This document shows, in pieces, positions 8,864-18,300 of a stretch of DNA of 64,000 nucleotides (position 1 is its first letter; the number at the start of each line of letters is the position of its first letter). The notes below the pieces were generated by a model. That model saw only the letters and a program-made list of their open reading frames with translations, ran no database searches and was not told where the DNA came from. Made by a program: the position numbers and the translations under genes. Source of the DNA: Candidatus Caccoplasma merdavium (GTDB lineage: Bacteria; Bacteroidota; Bacteroidia; Bacteroidales; UBA11471); assembly GCA_018715595.1 (NCBI GenBank), contig DVLI01000026.1, positions 292,082-356,081 on the forward strand, in the 5' to 3' direction.

Positions 8864-11401
8864 ATGGCTACCAAAAAGACCGAAAAAACAACTTCGAAAA
8901 AAGAAAATGCATCTGCACGGGAAATCAAAGAACCGTTCCGCCGCAAATCCATGCGCATATTGCGTGACGAGCGCACGCGGTTTGTCATAGGTCTCATCGT
9001 GCTTTTCTTCTCGATATTCATGGCCATCTCGTTCATCTCCTTCTTTTTCGACGGAGCTGCCGACCAAAGCATTATCGATTACCAATCGTCAAAAGAGATG
9101 AACAGCATAGGCAATGGCATACAAAATTGGGGCGGTTCACATGGCGCAGCCTTTGCCGACTTCTTTATCAACCGCTGGATCGGTGTCTCGGCCTTTTTCA
9201 TACCCATCTTCCTGGCACGGCTTGGGTTGAAGCTCATGAATGTCTTCTCCATGTCGATAGTGCGTTCTTTGGCCTATACATGCGCACTCATCATCATTTG
9301 CTCGCTCACGTTCGGATTCTTTTTCAAACATTTTTACGAAGATTCTTATCTTTTCCTGGGCGGTTACCACGGGTATTACGCCACCGAATGGCTCGAAGCC
9401 CAAATCGGCTGGCCGGGCACATTGTTGGTAATCCTCTCGGGCATATTGCTTCTGTTGATAGCCGTCAGCCGCCGCACAATCGTGATTTTGAGACATCTCT
9501 TCCGCATGGATTTCCTTCCGAAAAAGAAACCCGCCGACACAACCATGCCGGCTTCTGAACCTGCGGGAGCAACCGGCAGCAATGTGGAGATTCCCAATGA
9601 TGAAACTTCAACGGCCACGGATACGGAAATTCCCGCCATCAACGACAACCCGACAGCAGAACCCGGAAACCTCGATGAAATGCCGGTCGATGAACCTCAT
9701 GACGAAAACGAGCCTTCATACGACGTCCATGCAGAAAGCACCGATGATTTCATGCCCGAGCAGGAAATGCGCGTGGAGGATGAAGTCTACAAAGTGATGT
9801 CCACCGACGAAACATCACCCGTCGTAACCGAACCGACATTCACCATCGATCAAGGGGTTGTGGAAGACGAGGCCAAAGAACAGACGGAACTCGATGAATA
9901 TGACCCGACACTCGATTTATCGTATTACAAAGCGCCTACATTTGACCTGCTTCGCGAAGACAAGTCGAGCACAAATACCATCGACATCAACGAACAAGAG
10001 GCCAACAAACAACGCATCATCAATACGCTTGAAAATTACGGCATACGCATCAGTTCGATAAAAGCCACTGTCGGCCCCACCGTCACCCTATATGAAATCG
10101 TACCCGAAGCCGGTATCAAGATTTCGAAAATAAAAAACCTCGAAGACGATATAGCCCTCAGTCTGGCCGCCCTCGGCATACGCATCATCGCGCCTATTCC
10201 CGGCAAAGGGACCGTAGGTATCGAAGTCCCGAACCGCAACCCGCAGATGGTACCGATGCGCCCCATCATCGCTTCGCGCAAATTCCAGGAATGTGACTAC
10301 GAACTGCCGTTGGCCTTGGGAAAAACCATCACCAACGAGATATTCATGGTCGACCTCTGCAAAATGCCGCACATACTGGTGGCCGGAGCCACAGGACAAG
10401 GTAAATCGGTCGGCTTAAATGCCATCATCACCTCGCTCCTCTACAAGAAGCACCCCTCGCAACTGAAATTTGTGATGGTCGACCCCAAAAAGGTTGAGTT
10501 CAGTATTTACAGCGTCATCGAGCGGCATTTCCTGGCCAAGTTGCCCGACAGCGAAGAGGCCATCATTACCGATACCGACAAAGTGGTGCAGACCCTCAGC
10601 TCGGTATGCGTCGAAATGGACAACCGCTATAAATTGCTGCAAATGGCCCGAATGCGTAACATCAAAGAGTATAACGCCAAATTCATCTCGCGCCAACTCA
10701 ATCCCGAAAACGGGCATCGCTATATGCCCTATATCGTCGTTATCATCGACGAGTTTGGCGACCTGATTATGACAGCGGGCAAAGAGGTGGAACTGCCTAT
10801 TGCCCGCATCGCCCAACTGGCCCGCGCCGTGGGTATCCACATGATTATCGCCACGCAACGTCCATCAACCAACATCATCACCGGCAGTATCAAAGCCAAC
10901 TTCCCGGCCCGTATAGCCTTCAAAGTAGCCTCCATGATCGACTCCCGCACCATTCTCGACACCCCGGGTGCCAACCAGTTGATAGGCAAGGGAGATATGC
11001 TCGTATCGTGCAATGGCGGCCTCACCCGCGTGCAATGTGCCTTCGTCGATACGCCCGAAGTGGAGAACATCTGCCAATATATCGGTTCCCAACAAGCCTA
11101 CCCGACCGCCTATCTGTTGCCCGAATACGTCTCCGACAACAACGGGGCAAATAGCAATGCCGTCGACCTGAAAGACCGGGATCCATTCTTCGAAGAGGCA
11201 GCCCGGCTCATCGTTGCCAACCAACAGGGTTCAACCTCATTAATTCAACGGAAATTCTCTATCGGGTACAACCGCGCTGGTCGTCTGATGGACCAACTCG
11301 AAGCCGCCGGAATCGTAGGCCCCTTCGAAGGCAGCAAAGCTCGTCAAGTGCTTGTCGCCGATGAAATCCAACTTTCCCAGATTTTGAACACCCTCCGATA
11401 A
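8864..11401 (+). CDS. ftsK: FtsK/SpoIIIE DNA translocase
   Basis: 845-residue septal DNA pump that clears chromosome dimers and termini during division. Seen: a basic cytoplasmic N-terminus, four to five membrane helices within the first ~210 residues, and an acidic, proline- and glutamate-rich linker (about 220-350). The RecA-like motor has Walker A GATGQGKS at 508-515 and Walker B VVIIDEFGDL around D629-E630, plus the IATQRPS block. A C-terminal winged-helix gamma domain (about 780-845) would read KOPS-like sequences. It is followed 10 bases later by a lolA-like gene, a gene order seen in other Bacteroidetes. Confidence 0.96.
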   Translation: MATKKTEKTTSKKENASAREIKEPFRRKSMRILRDERTRFVIGLIVLFFSIFMAISFISFFFDGAADQSIIDYQSSKEMNSIGNGIQNWGGSHGAAFADFFINRWIGVSAFFIPIFLARLGLKLMNVFSMSIVRSLAYTCALIIICSLTFGFFFKHFYEDSYLFLGGYHGYYATEWLEAQIGWPGTLLVILSGILLLLIAVSRRTIVILRHLFRMDFLPKKKPADTTMPASEPAGATGSNVEIPNDETSTATDTEIPAINDNPTAEPGNLDEMPVDEPHDENEPSYDVHAESTDDFMPEQEMRVEDEVYKVMSTDETSPVVTEPTFTIDQGVVEDEAKEQTELDEYDPTLDLSYYKAPTFDLLREDKSSTNTIDINEQEANKQRIINTLENYGIRISSIKATVGPTVTLYEIVPEAGIKISKIKNLEDDIALSLAALGIRIIAPIPGKGTVGIEVPNRNPQMVPMRPIIASRKFQECDYELPLALGKTITNEIFMVDLCKMPHILVAGATGQGKSVGLNAIITSLLYKKHPSQLKFVMVDPKKVEFSIYSVIERHFLAKLPDSEEAIITDTDKVVQTLSSVCVEMDNRYKLLQMARMRNIKEYNAKFISRQLNPENGHRYMPYIVVIIDEFGDLIMTAGKEVELPIARIAQLARAVGIHMIIATQRPSTNIITGSIKANFPARIAFKVASMIDSRTILDTPGANQLIGKGDMLVSCNGGLTRVQCAFVDTPEVENICQYIGSQQAYPTAYLLPEYVSDNNGANSNAVDLKDRDPFFEEAARLIVANQQGSTSLIQRKFSIGYNRAGRLMDQLEAAGIVGPFEGSKARQVLVADEIQLSQILNTLR

Positions 11402-11411
11402 TTCGACCACC

Positions 11412-12026
11412 ATGAAACTTTCGCATATCTTGTGGCTATTCCTCACATTGACCCTCCCGCTGACAGCCGGGGCCGAGACCAAAGCGACACGACTGCTCGA
11501 CAGGGTCGTGGAGCAAATCAATTCCCCCAAAGGCATCTCGCTGAGTTTTATCCTGCGACAAGGCGACATGCCCGACGCCACAGGGACAATCGACATGCAA
11601 GAGAACCGGTTCAAGATTGATGTCGATGAGATGACGACATGGTTCGACGGTACCACTCAATGGACCTACTTGAAACCAGCGGGAGAGGTAAACATCTCCC
11701 TTCCGGGGGAAGAAGAGCTCACACAGACCAATCCTTATCTCCTCCTGCAAAACTATAAAACGACATTCGACTGCCGATTCATCGGGAAAAAGGGCAATGT
11801 GTGCGAACTCGCCCTCCTTCCCCGGGAAGAGTCGGAAATCACCGAAATACATGTCTTTATCGAAGAAAAGCAGTCGGTGCTCTCCCGCCTTGTGGTAACC
11901 CAACGCGGAAGTCAAAATTCCGAAATAACAATCACTCGGTATGAAACCGACCCGAACTTTTCCGAAAAACATTTCGTTTTCGAAAAAGAACATTACCCCC
12001 AAGCCATCATCATCGATTTGCGTTAA
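11412..12026 (+). CDS. LolA-like outer-membrane lipoprotein carrier
   Basis: 204-residue periplasmic protein with a clear signal peptide (positively charged MKLSH, hydrophobic core, cleavage near AGA-ET at about residue 20). The mature part fits the LolA/LolB-like half-barrel: the early LLDRVVEQINSPKGISLSF segment, alternating strands, and a Y-L-L-L-Q-N stretch. LolA carries lipoproteins from the inner to the outer membrane. Residue identity to proteobacterial LolA is low, as is usual in Bacteroidetes, so the assignment rests on size, signal, fold pattern and its place directly after ftsK. Confidence 0.8.
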   Translation: MKLSHILWLFLTLTLPLTAGAETKATRLLDRVVEQINSPKGISLSFILRQGDMPDATGTIDMQENRFKIDVDEMTTWFDGTTQWTYLKPAGEVNISLPGEEELTQTNPYLLLQNYKTTFDCRFIGKKGNVCELALLPREESEITEIHVFIEEKQSVLSRLVVTQRGSQNSEITITRYETDPNFSEKHFVFEKEHYPQAIIIDLR

Positions 12027-12058
12027 AACAAATTATTCATCATAAAACGAACAGCTAT

Positions 12059-13003
12059 ATGGAAACCATCGAAAGAATACGTTGCCTTATCGTAGGTTCG
12101 GGACCGGCAGGATATACCGCAGCCATCTATGCCGCCCGCGCCAACCTCTCTCCAGTCTTATATGAGGGCATACAACCCGGCGGACAGTTGACCACCACCA
12201 CCGAAATCGAGAACTTCCCCGGTTACCCCGAAGGCATATCGGGCAGTGAAATGATGGAACAACTCCGCCAACAGGCTCTGCGTTTCGGCACCGACATACG
12301 CACCGGCATCGTCACGGCCAGCGATTTTTCCACCACGCCCTATCGTCTCACGATCGACGGGGAGAAAATTGTTGAAGCCCACGCCATCATCATTGCCACC
12401 GGTGCTTCGGCCAAATACCTGGGTCTCCCCGATGAAATCAAATACGCGGGACAAGGTGTTTCGGCTTGCGCCACCTGCGACGGTTTCTTTTATCGCAAGA
12501 AAGTCGTTGCCGTGGTGGGCGGTGGCGACACGGCCTGTGAAGAAGCCGTGTACCTGTCGCACTTGGCCAGCAAGGTGTATATGATTGTGCGTAAAAACTA
12601 CCTGCGGGCTTCGAAAATCATGCAAGAACGTGTCATGGGTAGTGAAAACATCGAAGTCCTCTTCGAGACACAAACCGTGGGTCTCTTCGGTGAAAACGGC
12701 GTCGAAGGCGCACATTTGGTAAAATACAAGGGAACCGACCGTGAAGAGTATGTCGACATTGCCATTGACGGGTTCTTCCTGGCCATCGGACACACCCCCA
12801 ACACCAAGGCATTCCCGGCCATAACAACCGACGAAGCCGGCTACATCGTTACCAACGGCCGCACAACGGCGACAAACATTCCCGGCGTATTTGCAGCCGG
12901 AGACGTTGCCGACCCGCTTTACCGCCAAGCCGTCACCGCCGCGGCAGCCGGTTGCCGGGCAGCCATCGATACCGAAAAATACCTATTGGAGAAAGGGTTG
13001 TAA
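12059..13003 (+). CDS. trxB: Thioredoxin-disulfide reductase
   Basis: 314-residue NADPH-dependent flavoenzyme that reduces thioredoxin. Seen: FAD-binding GSGPAGYTAAIYAARA near the N-terminus, the redox-active CATC at C137/C140 in ACATCDGFF, the NADPH-binding GGGDTACEEA, and the late FAD contact GVFAAGDVAD. Length matches the family. It starts 32 bases after the lolA-like gene and could share its transcript. A strong hairpin terminator follows at 13031-13061. Confidence 0.97.
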   Translation: METIERIRCLIVGSGPAGYTAAIYAARANLSPVLYEGIQPGGQLTTTTEIENFPGYPEGISGSEMMEQLRQQALRFGTDIRTGIVTASDFSTTPYRLTIDGEKIVEAHAIIIATGASAKYLGLPDEIKYAGQGVSACATCDGFFYRKKVVAVVGGGDTACEEAVYLSHLASKVYMIVRKNYLRASKIMQERVMGSENIEVLFETQTVGLFGENGVEGAHLVKYKGTDREEYVDIAIDGFFLAIGHTPNTKAFPAITTDEAGYIVTNGRTTATNIPGVFAAGDVADPLYRQAVTAAAAGCRAAIDTEKYLLEKGL

Positions 13004-13030
13004 CCACCCTTCTCACCCGCGATACCGACA

Positions 13031-13061
13031 AAAGGGACGACCTATTCGTGTCGTCCCTTTT
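13031..13061 (+). terminator. Terminator after trxB
   Basis: An 11-base stem, AAAGGGACGAC paired with GTCGTCCCTTT, closes a 9-base loop and runs into T-rich sequence, 27 bases after the trxB stop. Confidence 0.75.
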
Positions 13062-13144
13062 GCTTTACAAATCCCCCAAAAACGGCGCGGCCTCTTTGCG
13101 AATAAACATTCTCTTCCCCGAAATGCTATTTTCGGAACAAATCT

Positions 13145-13175
13145 TTTGCTTCGCGACGCTTTTTTCGTATATTTG
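13145..13175 (+). promoter_or_regulatory. Full -33/-7 promoter for the Crp/Fnr gene
   Basis: TTTG at 13145-13148, a 19-base spacer and TATATTTG at 13168-13175 form a textbook Bacteroidetes promoter, 29 bases before the ATG at 13205. Confidence 0.75.
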
Positions 13176-13204
13176 TAATTGTATAACACTGTTATATAAC
13201 AGCC

Positions 13205-13906
13205 ATGGTAAAAAAGAACTCAATAGAGGCCCTTATAAACGAAGCTCTCGCCGGAATGCTATCGATACTCAACGACGACGAGAAACGCCTTATTACGGAA
13301 AATTTTCATATTCAGACGTTCAAAAAAAATGAGATGATCTATAACGAAGGCGAAAAAGCCGAATTGCTGATGTGTCTCATCAAGGGAAAAGTGAAAATCT
13401 TCAAAGCGGGAATAGGCGGACGATGCCAAATCATGCGATTGATTCGCCCCATACAATACTTCGGATACCGGGCCTACTTTGCAGGAGAAGATTACATAAC
13501 GGCAGCCTCGGCCTTTGAGAACGCCACCATCGGATTCCTTCCCATGCCGCTTATCGAGAGTCTCGTCAAACAGAACAATCGCCTCGCCTACTTTTTTATC
13601 AAGGAACTCGCCATGGACTTGGGCATGTCCGATACCCGCACCGTCAACCTCACCCAGAAACACATTCGTGGCCGGCTGGCCGAGTCGCTTCTCATGCTCA
13701 AAGACAATTACGGCATGGAAGAAGACGGCATCACCATAGGCATATACATGGGACGGGAAGACTTGGCCAACCTGTCGAACATGACTACCTCGAACGCCAT
13801 ACGCACCCTGTCGTGTTTTGCCGATGAAAAAATCATCGTGGTCGACGGTCGAAAAATCCAAATCATCGACGAGAACCGCTTGCGGAAAATCAGCCGTTTC
13901 GGATAG
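13205..13906 (+). CDS. Crp/Fnr family transcription regulator
   Basis: 233-residue regulator. Residues about 30-130 form a cyclic-nucleotide-binding-type beta roll (MIYNEGEKAELLMCLIKGKVKIF is the characteristic strand-turn part). A dimerisation helix follows, and then a winged HTH at about 170-215 with GREDLANLSNMTTSNAIRTL as recognition region. There is no N-terminal cysteine cluster for an Fnr-type iron-sulfur centre, and the usual cAMP-contact arginine pattern is not clear, so the signal is unknown. It is transcribed alone from a strong promoter and ended by a hairpin. Many Bacteroidetes regulators of this type respond to redox or nitrosative stress, but nothing here proves that. Confidence 0.88.
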   Translation: MVKKNSIEALINEALAGMLSILNDDEKRLITENFHIQTFKKNEMIYNEGEKAELLMCLIKGKVKIFKAGIGGRCQIMRLIRPIQYFGYRAYFAGEDYITAASAFENATIGFLPMPLIESLVKQNNRLAYFFIKELAMDLGMSDTRTVNLTQKHIRGRLAESLLMLKDNYGMEEDGITIGIYMGREDLANLSNMTTSNAIRTLSCFADEKIIVVDGRKIQIIDENRLRKISRFG

Positions 13907-13937
13907 TATGTAATCCATCTCGATAGATATCTCACAG

Positions 13938-13976
13938 AAAAATGCCCCTTGCAAATGATTTTGCAAGGGGCATTTT
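13938..13976. terminator. Bidirectional terminator between crp/fnr and uvrA
   Basis: AAAATGCCCCTTGCAAA and its perfect complement TTTGCAAGGGGCATTTT enclose a short ATGAT-type loop; A- and T-runs on the two sides let it serve both convergent genes. Confidence 0.85.
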
Positions 13977-13992
13977 CTTGTATCGGGGTGCA

Positions 13993-16821
13993 TTACAAGC
14001 CCAGTTCCGACCGCAAATAACGGGCCGTATATCCCACTTCGGGGTGAGAAGCCACCTCTTCGGGCGTACCGGTTATCAAAACCGTACCGCCGTTGCGGCC
14101 GCCTTCGGGGCCCATGTCGATGAGATAGTCGGCCGATTTGATGACATCGAGATTATGCTCGATGACCAGAACGGTATTTCCTTTGTCGACCAAGCGGTTC
14201 AACACGCCCAGCAGTACCCGAATATCCTCAAAATGCAATCCCGTCGTGGGTTCATCGAGAATATACAACGTCTTGCCGGTATCTTTTTTCGATAACTCGG
14301 TGGCCAGTTTCACCCGCTGGCTCTCTCCTCCCGAGAGGGTTGTCGAGGGTTGACCCAGCTTTACATATCCGAGACCGACATCTTGCAAGGTTTTTACCTT
14401 GGACAGTATGGCGGGGATTCCGGCAAAAAACTCGACAGCCTGATTGATGGTCATATCGAGCACATCGGCTATCGATTTCCCCTTGTAGCGTACATCGAGT
14501 GTCTCGCGATTGTAACGTTTCCCCTGGCAGGCTTCACAAGGCACCAGCACATCGGGAAGGAAATTCATTTCGATGGTTTTATATCCGTTTCCGCCGCACA
14601 CTTCGCAACGGCCGCCGGCCACGTTGAACGAGAACCTCCCGGCTTTATAACCGCGTATCTTGGCCTCGGGCAACTCCACGAACAGATTGCGAATATCGGC
14701 AAAGAGACCTGAATAGGTCGCCGGATTGGAACGCGGAGTCCTTCCCAAAGGAGACTGGTCCACATTGACGATTTTATCGATATTTTCGAGGCCGAGAATC
14801 TCGTCATAGGGCAACGGTTCGGCCATGGAGCGATAAAATTTTTGGCTGATAATGGGTTGCAGTGTGCCGTTTATCAACGACGACTTGCCACTTCCCGAAA
14901 CGCCGGTCACGCAAATAAATTTACCCAACGGAAATTCCACGGTGAGATTTTTGAGATTGTTACCGCGGGCTCCGCATAAAGTGATGACCTTCCCATTGCC
15001 GGCTCGCCGCACAGGGGGTACCGGTATCGACATTTTCCCGTTGAGATAGGCGGCCGTGAGGGTGTCGCGCGACAACATCTCGCGAGGTGTTCCCGCGAAG
15101 ACGACTTGACCGCCGAGCCGTCCGGCCCGTGGGCCGAGGTCGACGATGTAATCGGCTTCGAGCATCATGTCCTTGTCATGCTCCACAACAACGACCGAAT
15201 TGCCCATGTCGCGCAACCGTTTGAGTGAATGTATGAGCCGTATATTGTCGCGTTGATGCAGACCGATACTCGGCTCATCGAGGATATACAAGACATTTAC
15301 CAGTTGGGAGCCTATTTGGGTGGCAAGACGTATGCGCTGACTTTCCCCGCCCGACAAGGTCCCCGACGCACGCGACAGGCTCAAATATTCGAGCCCCACA
15401 TCTATCAGGAACTGCAACCGGGAACGTATCTCTTTGAGAATCTCCCGGGCTATGGCAGCCTGTTTCTCGGAGAGGCGGTCTTCGATATTTTCGAGCCAAC
15501 GGTAAAGCTCGGCTATGTCCATGGCCGACAGCTCTGCGATATTTTTCCCGTCGATGCGGTAATGCAATGCCTCCTTGTTGAGACGTGCTCCCCCGCACTC
15601 GGGACAGGTAACGGTCGTCACAAATTGTCCCGCCCATTTCTGTGCCTTGGCCGTGGCATCGGACTGCTGTTGCATCTCGATGTACTTGACCAATCCATCG
15701 AACGTCAAGAAATAATTGGAATTTCCCAACGAGAGATTTTTCACGTTGAGCCGCTCATCGGTTCCGTTGAGAATATCGTTGAGCGCCTCCTCGGGCAACT
15801 CTTTTATGGGGGTCTTCAATGATGCCCCGTATTTCTCGCAAATGGCCTCGATTTGCCAAAACAACAAGACATTGCGATATTTCCCGAGAGGCAATATTCC
15901 TCCCTGGTAAATCGAAAGTGAAGCATCGGGTATGATTTTTTCCTTGTCGATGATATTGAAATACCCCAAGCCCTTGCAACAGGGGCATGCACCTTGGGGA
16001 GAATTGAACGAGAAATTATGCGGTGCCGGTTCACTGTAAGAGAGACCCGTTGCGGGGTCCATCAACGTGCGGCTGAAATGGCGCAACTCGTTTTTATCGA
16101 CATCGAGCACCATGAGCAGGCCGTCGCCCTGCTTCATGGCAACACGCACGCTGTCTTTGAGACGCCGGTCGTCTTTCTGCGTAACGACCAGTTTATCGAC
16201 CAGCAACTCGACACTGTGGTTTTTGTAGCGGTCGAGTTTCATGCCGGGGAGAATTTCCCGAATTTCTCCATCGACCCGCACCGAAAGGTAACCTTTGCGA
16301 CGCAACTGTTCGAAAAGTTCCTTGTAATGGCCTTTGCGGTTGCGTACCAACGGAGCAAGAATATAGGTCTTGCGCCCCAAATATCGCTCGCTGATAAGTT
16401 GTAAAATCTGCTCTTCGGTATATTTGACCATCTTCTCGCCCGATAAATAGGAATAGGCATCACCGGCACGGGCAAAGAGCAGACGGAGGAAATCATAAAT
16501 TTCTGTCGTTGTCCCCACTGTCGAACGGGGATTCTTATTGACCGTCTTCTGTTCGATGGAGATGACCGGACTCAGTCCCGTTATCTTATCGACATCGGGA
16601 CGCTCCATGTTTCCCAAGAAATTCCGGGCATAAGACGAGAACGTCTCGATGTAGCGGCGTTGTGCCTCGGCATATATCGTATCGAACGCCAATGACGACT
16701 TACCGCTTCCGCTCAAACCGGTAATCACGGTGAAAGCGTTGCGGGGTATCTCCACATCGATGTTTTTGAGGTTATGCACACGGGCACCCCATATCTCTAT
16801 TTTTTCTTCGTTATCTGACAT
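13993..16821 (-). CDS. uvrA: Excinuclease ABC subunit UvrA
   Basis: 942-residue damage-recognition ATPase of nucleotide excision repair, a normal length. Two ABC ATPase modules are visible: Walker [10 protein letters not shown] at 35-43 and GVSGSGKSS near 637-645, each with its SGGESQR signature and a LDEPS/LDEPT Walker B. Zinc-binding cysteine pairs are present in CPCCKGLG, in [10 protein letters not shown] and in CEVCGGNG...CEACQGKR. The gene begins 18 bases after the stop of the upstream T9SS-type gene on the same strand, so it may be read from that promoter as well as its own. Confidence 0.97.
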   Translation of the reverse strand: MSDNEEKIEIWGARVHNLKNIDVEIPRNAFTVITGLSGSGKSSLAFDTIYAEAQRRYIETFSSYARNFLGNMERPDVDKITGLSPVISIEQKTVNKNPRSTVGTTTEIYDFLRLLFARAGDAYSYLSGEKMVKYTEEQILQLISERYLGRKTYILAPLVRNRKGHYKELFEQLRRKGYLSVRVDGEIREILPGMKLDRYKNHSVELLVDKLVVTQKDDRRLKDSVRVAMKQGDGLLMVLDVDKNELRHFSRTLMDPATGLSYSEPAPHNFSFNSPQGACPCCKGLGYFNIIDKEKIIPDASLSIYQGGILPLGKYRNVLLFWQIEAICEKYGASLKTPIKELPEEALNDILNGTDERLNVKNLSLGNSNYFLTFDGLVKYIEMQQQSDATAKAQKWAGQFVTTVTCPECGGARLNKEALHYRIDGKNIAELSAMDIAELYRWLENIEDRLSEKQAAIAREILKEIRSRLQFLIDVGLEYLSLSRASGTLSGGESQRIRLATQIGSQLVNVLYILDEPSIGLHQRDNIRLIHSLKRLRDMGNSVVVVEHDKDMMLEADYIVDLGPRAGRLGGQVVFAGTPREMLSRDTLTAAYLNGKMSIPVPPVRRAGNGKVITLCGARGNNLKNLTVEFPLGKFICVTGVSGSGKSSLINGTLQPIISQKFYRSMAEPLPYDEILGLENIDKIVNVDQSPLGRTPRSNPATYSGLFADIRNLFVELPEAKIRGYKAGRFSFNVAGGRCEVCGGNGYKTIEMNFLPDVLVPCEACQGKRYNRETLDVRYKGKSIADVLDMTINQAVEFFAGIPAILSKVKTLQDVGLGYVKLGQPSTTLSGGESQRVKLATELSKKDTGKTLYILDEPTTGLHFEDIRVLLGVLNRLVDKGNTVLVIEHNLDVIKSADYLIDMGPEGGRNGGTVLITGTPEEVASHPEVGYTARYLRSELGL

Positions 16822-16839
16822 ATTTACAGGGTAGAGAAG

Positions 16840-18105
16840 CTATTGATTTTTAGAGCGAAGGATATTGATGTGGCCTTTGAGCTTGTATTTTTGGCCATCG
16901 GCGCCCCGGGCCTCGATGACATAATAGTAGACGCCGGGAGGAACAATCTTGCCGTGATAACGGCCGTCCCACCCGCCAGCCGGGTCTTGATAATGGTAAA
17001 GTTGTTCGCCCCACCGGTTGAATATCCAACATTTAAACTCGACAATCGATTTGTAGGCGACCTTCCACTCGTCGTTCACCCCGGGGCTCCCATAAGGCGA
17101 AAAGACGTTTGGGGCTTCGAGTTTCGACTCTCCGACCGAAATCTCAAAAACCGTGTCGCGCTCGCAATAGTCATTGTAAGCATACAGGCGCACATAGGTC
17201 GTCCCTTCGGTTTTGAAACTATATTCCAATTTCCGCTCGGCATAAATGGCGTCGACAACCGAAAAAGAGGGGTCGGAAGAAAGCTCCCACGCATAATAAT
17301 GGTCGCCATATACATAGGCGGTAAAAGTCATTTCGACCGGAGCCGAACCGCCGAAGGCTCCCGATGGCTGCTCGGCTGCTTCGTTGGTGGCACCTCGCAA
17401 GGTCTGTTGCGCATCGGCATGGAAGAGAATGGCCGGAGACGAGAATTCGTCCGTGACAACACGCTCCACCGCTGCGCCCCAGGACAAAGGAATCGAATCG
17501 ACAACGGTAAAACAGGTTGTCCCATAGGGAACAGGCACCTCCATCTCGGTGTCGGAACGCACTTCGGCCTCGACCGAAACCGGCTGGTGGTCGATGAGAG
17601 CTGACGCCGTCTCGTCCCATCGGCAAGTCTCATAAGAGACCCTCCGGGGCAGATTCTGCAACCGGCCCAGAGTCGTGTAGTAAGGTATCAAGAATCCCGA
17701 ACCCACAAGTTGCACCGTTTCACAAATATTACTTTGGTCCTCGGCTACGGCACACGATTGCACCGAACGGTGCGAGGCGACCCAGAAACAAAGCGAGTCG
17801 CCATTCTGTTTCACCATATAACCACAATCCTTGTGAGACGCAACCAGCACCGAAAGATTTCCACTCTGTGTGCCCAACACCTCCGTTCGCGAGGAAAGCC
17901 CATCTGCATCGAATCGATACCAATAAATGGGTTCGGTCGACGATGAAGAATAACGCATCGTCACCGCACTCGAAGCATCGACGACATAAAGGGCCGACAA
18001 CCCTGTCGACGCCTCGACGGGGTAACAGCGGCTCTCATCGACACTCACCTGCGCGAACACCGAAAGAGGAAAGAGGCAAACTATGTAGAAAAGGAGGTTT
18101 TTCAT
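16840..18105 (-). CDS. Secreted protein with T9SS type B (CHU_C) sorting domain
   Basis: 421-residue exported protein. A signal peptide (MKNLLFYIVCLFPLSVFA) is followed by about 300 residues of beta-rich sequence with several cysteines that I cannot assign to a catalytic family. The last ~95 residues are a gliding-motility/CHU_C-type domain: PNVFSPYGSPGVNDEW, then FNRWGEQLYHY, GGWDGRYHG and PPGVYYYVIEARG, ending in a basic tail. Such domains direct type B cargo through the type IX secretion system to the cell surface. The role of the passenger is unknown. A minus-strand TACCTTTG lies just upstream, and uvrA follows 18 bases downstream. Confidence 0.85.
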   Translation of the reverse strand: MKNLLFYIVCLFPLSVFAQVSVDESRCYPVEASTGLSALYVVDASSAVTMRYSSSSTEPIYWYRFDADGLSSRTEVLGTQSGNLSVLVASHKDCGYMVKQNGDSLCFWVASHRSVQSCAVAEDQSNICETVQLVGSGFLIPYYTTLGRLQNLPRRVSYETCRWDETASALIDHQPVSVEAEVRSDTEMEVPVPYGTTCFTVVDSIPLSWGAAVERVVTDEFSSPAILFHADAQQTLRGATNEAAEQPSGAFGGSAPVEMTFTAYVYGDHYYAWELSSDPSFSVVDAIYAERKLEYSFKTEGTTYVRLYAYNDYCERDTVFEISVGESKLEAPNVFSPYGSPGVNDEWKVAYKSIVEFKCWIFNRWGEQLYHYQDPAGGWDGRYHGKIVPPGVYYYVIEARGADGQKYKLKGHINILRSKNQ

Positions 18106-18122
18106 CGTTCGTAACTTTCGGT

Positions 18123-18130
18123 CAAAGGTA
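18123..18130 (-). promoter_or_regulatory. Promoter -7 element for the T9SS cargo gene and uvrA
   Basis: On the minus strand the bases read TACCTTTG, 18 bases before the start codon at 18105. Confidence 0.55.
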
Positions 18131-18264
18131 ACTCATTTCGCTTTAAGGAAGAAATAAAAAAAGCAAAAAGAGGCATTTCTCTTCATGGCTCTTAAAGCGA
18201 ATACCCCAAATTGCAAACTGTCTTAAAATTACGGGAAAGAATAGGGCAAAAAACGAAATTTTAC

Positions 18265-18272
18265 TACCTTTG
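18265..18272 (+). promoter_or_regulatory. Promoter -7 element for the LysM gene
   Basis: TACCTTTG lies 29 bases upstream of the ATG at 18301. It also argues against the in-frame start at 18211, which would precede the transcription start. Confidence 0.6.
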
Positions 18273-18300
18273 TCTCCTCACGTTATCACTTTGGAATAAA

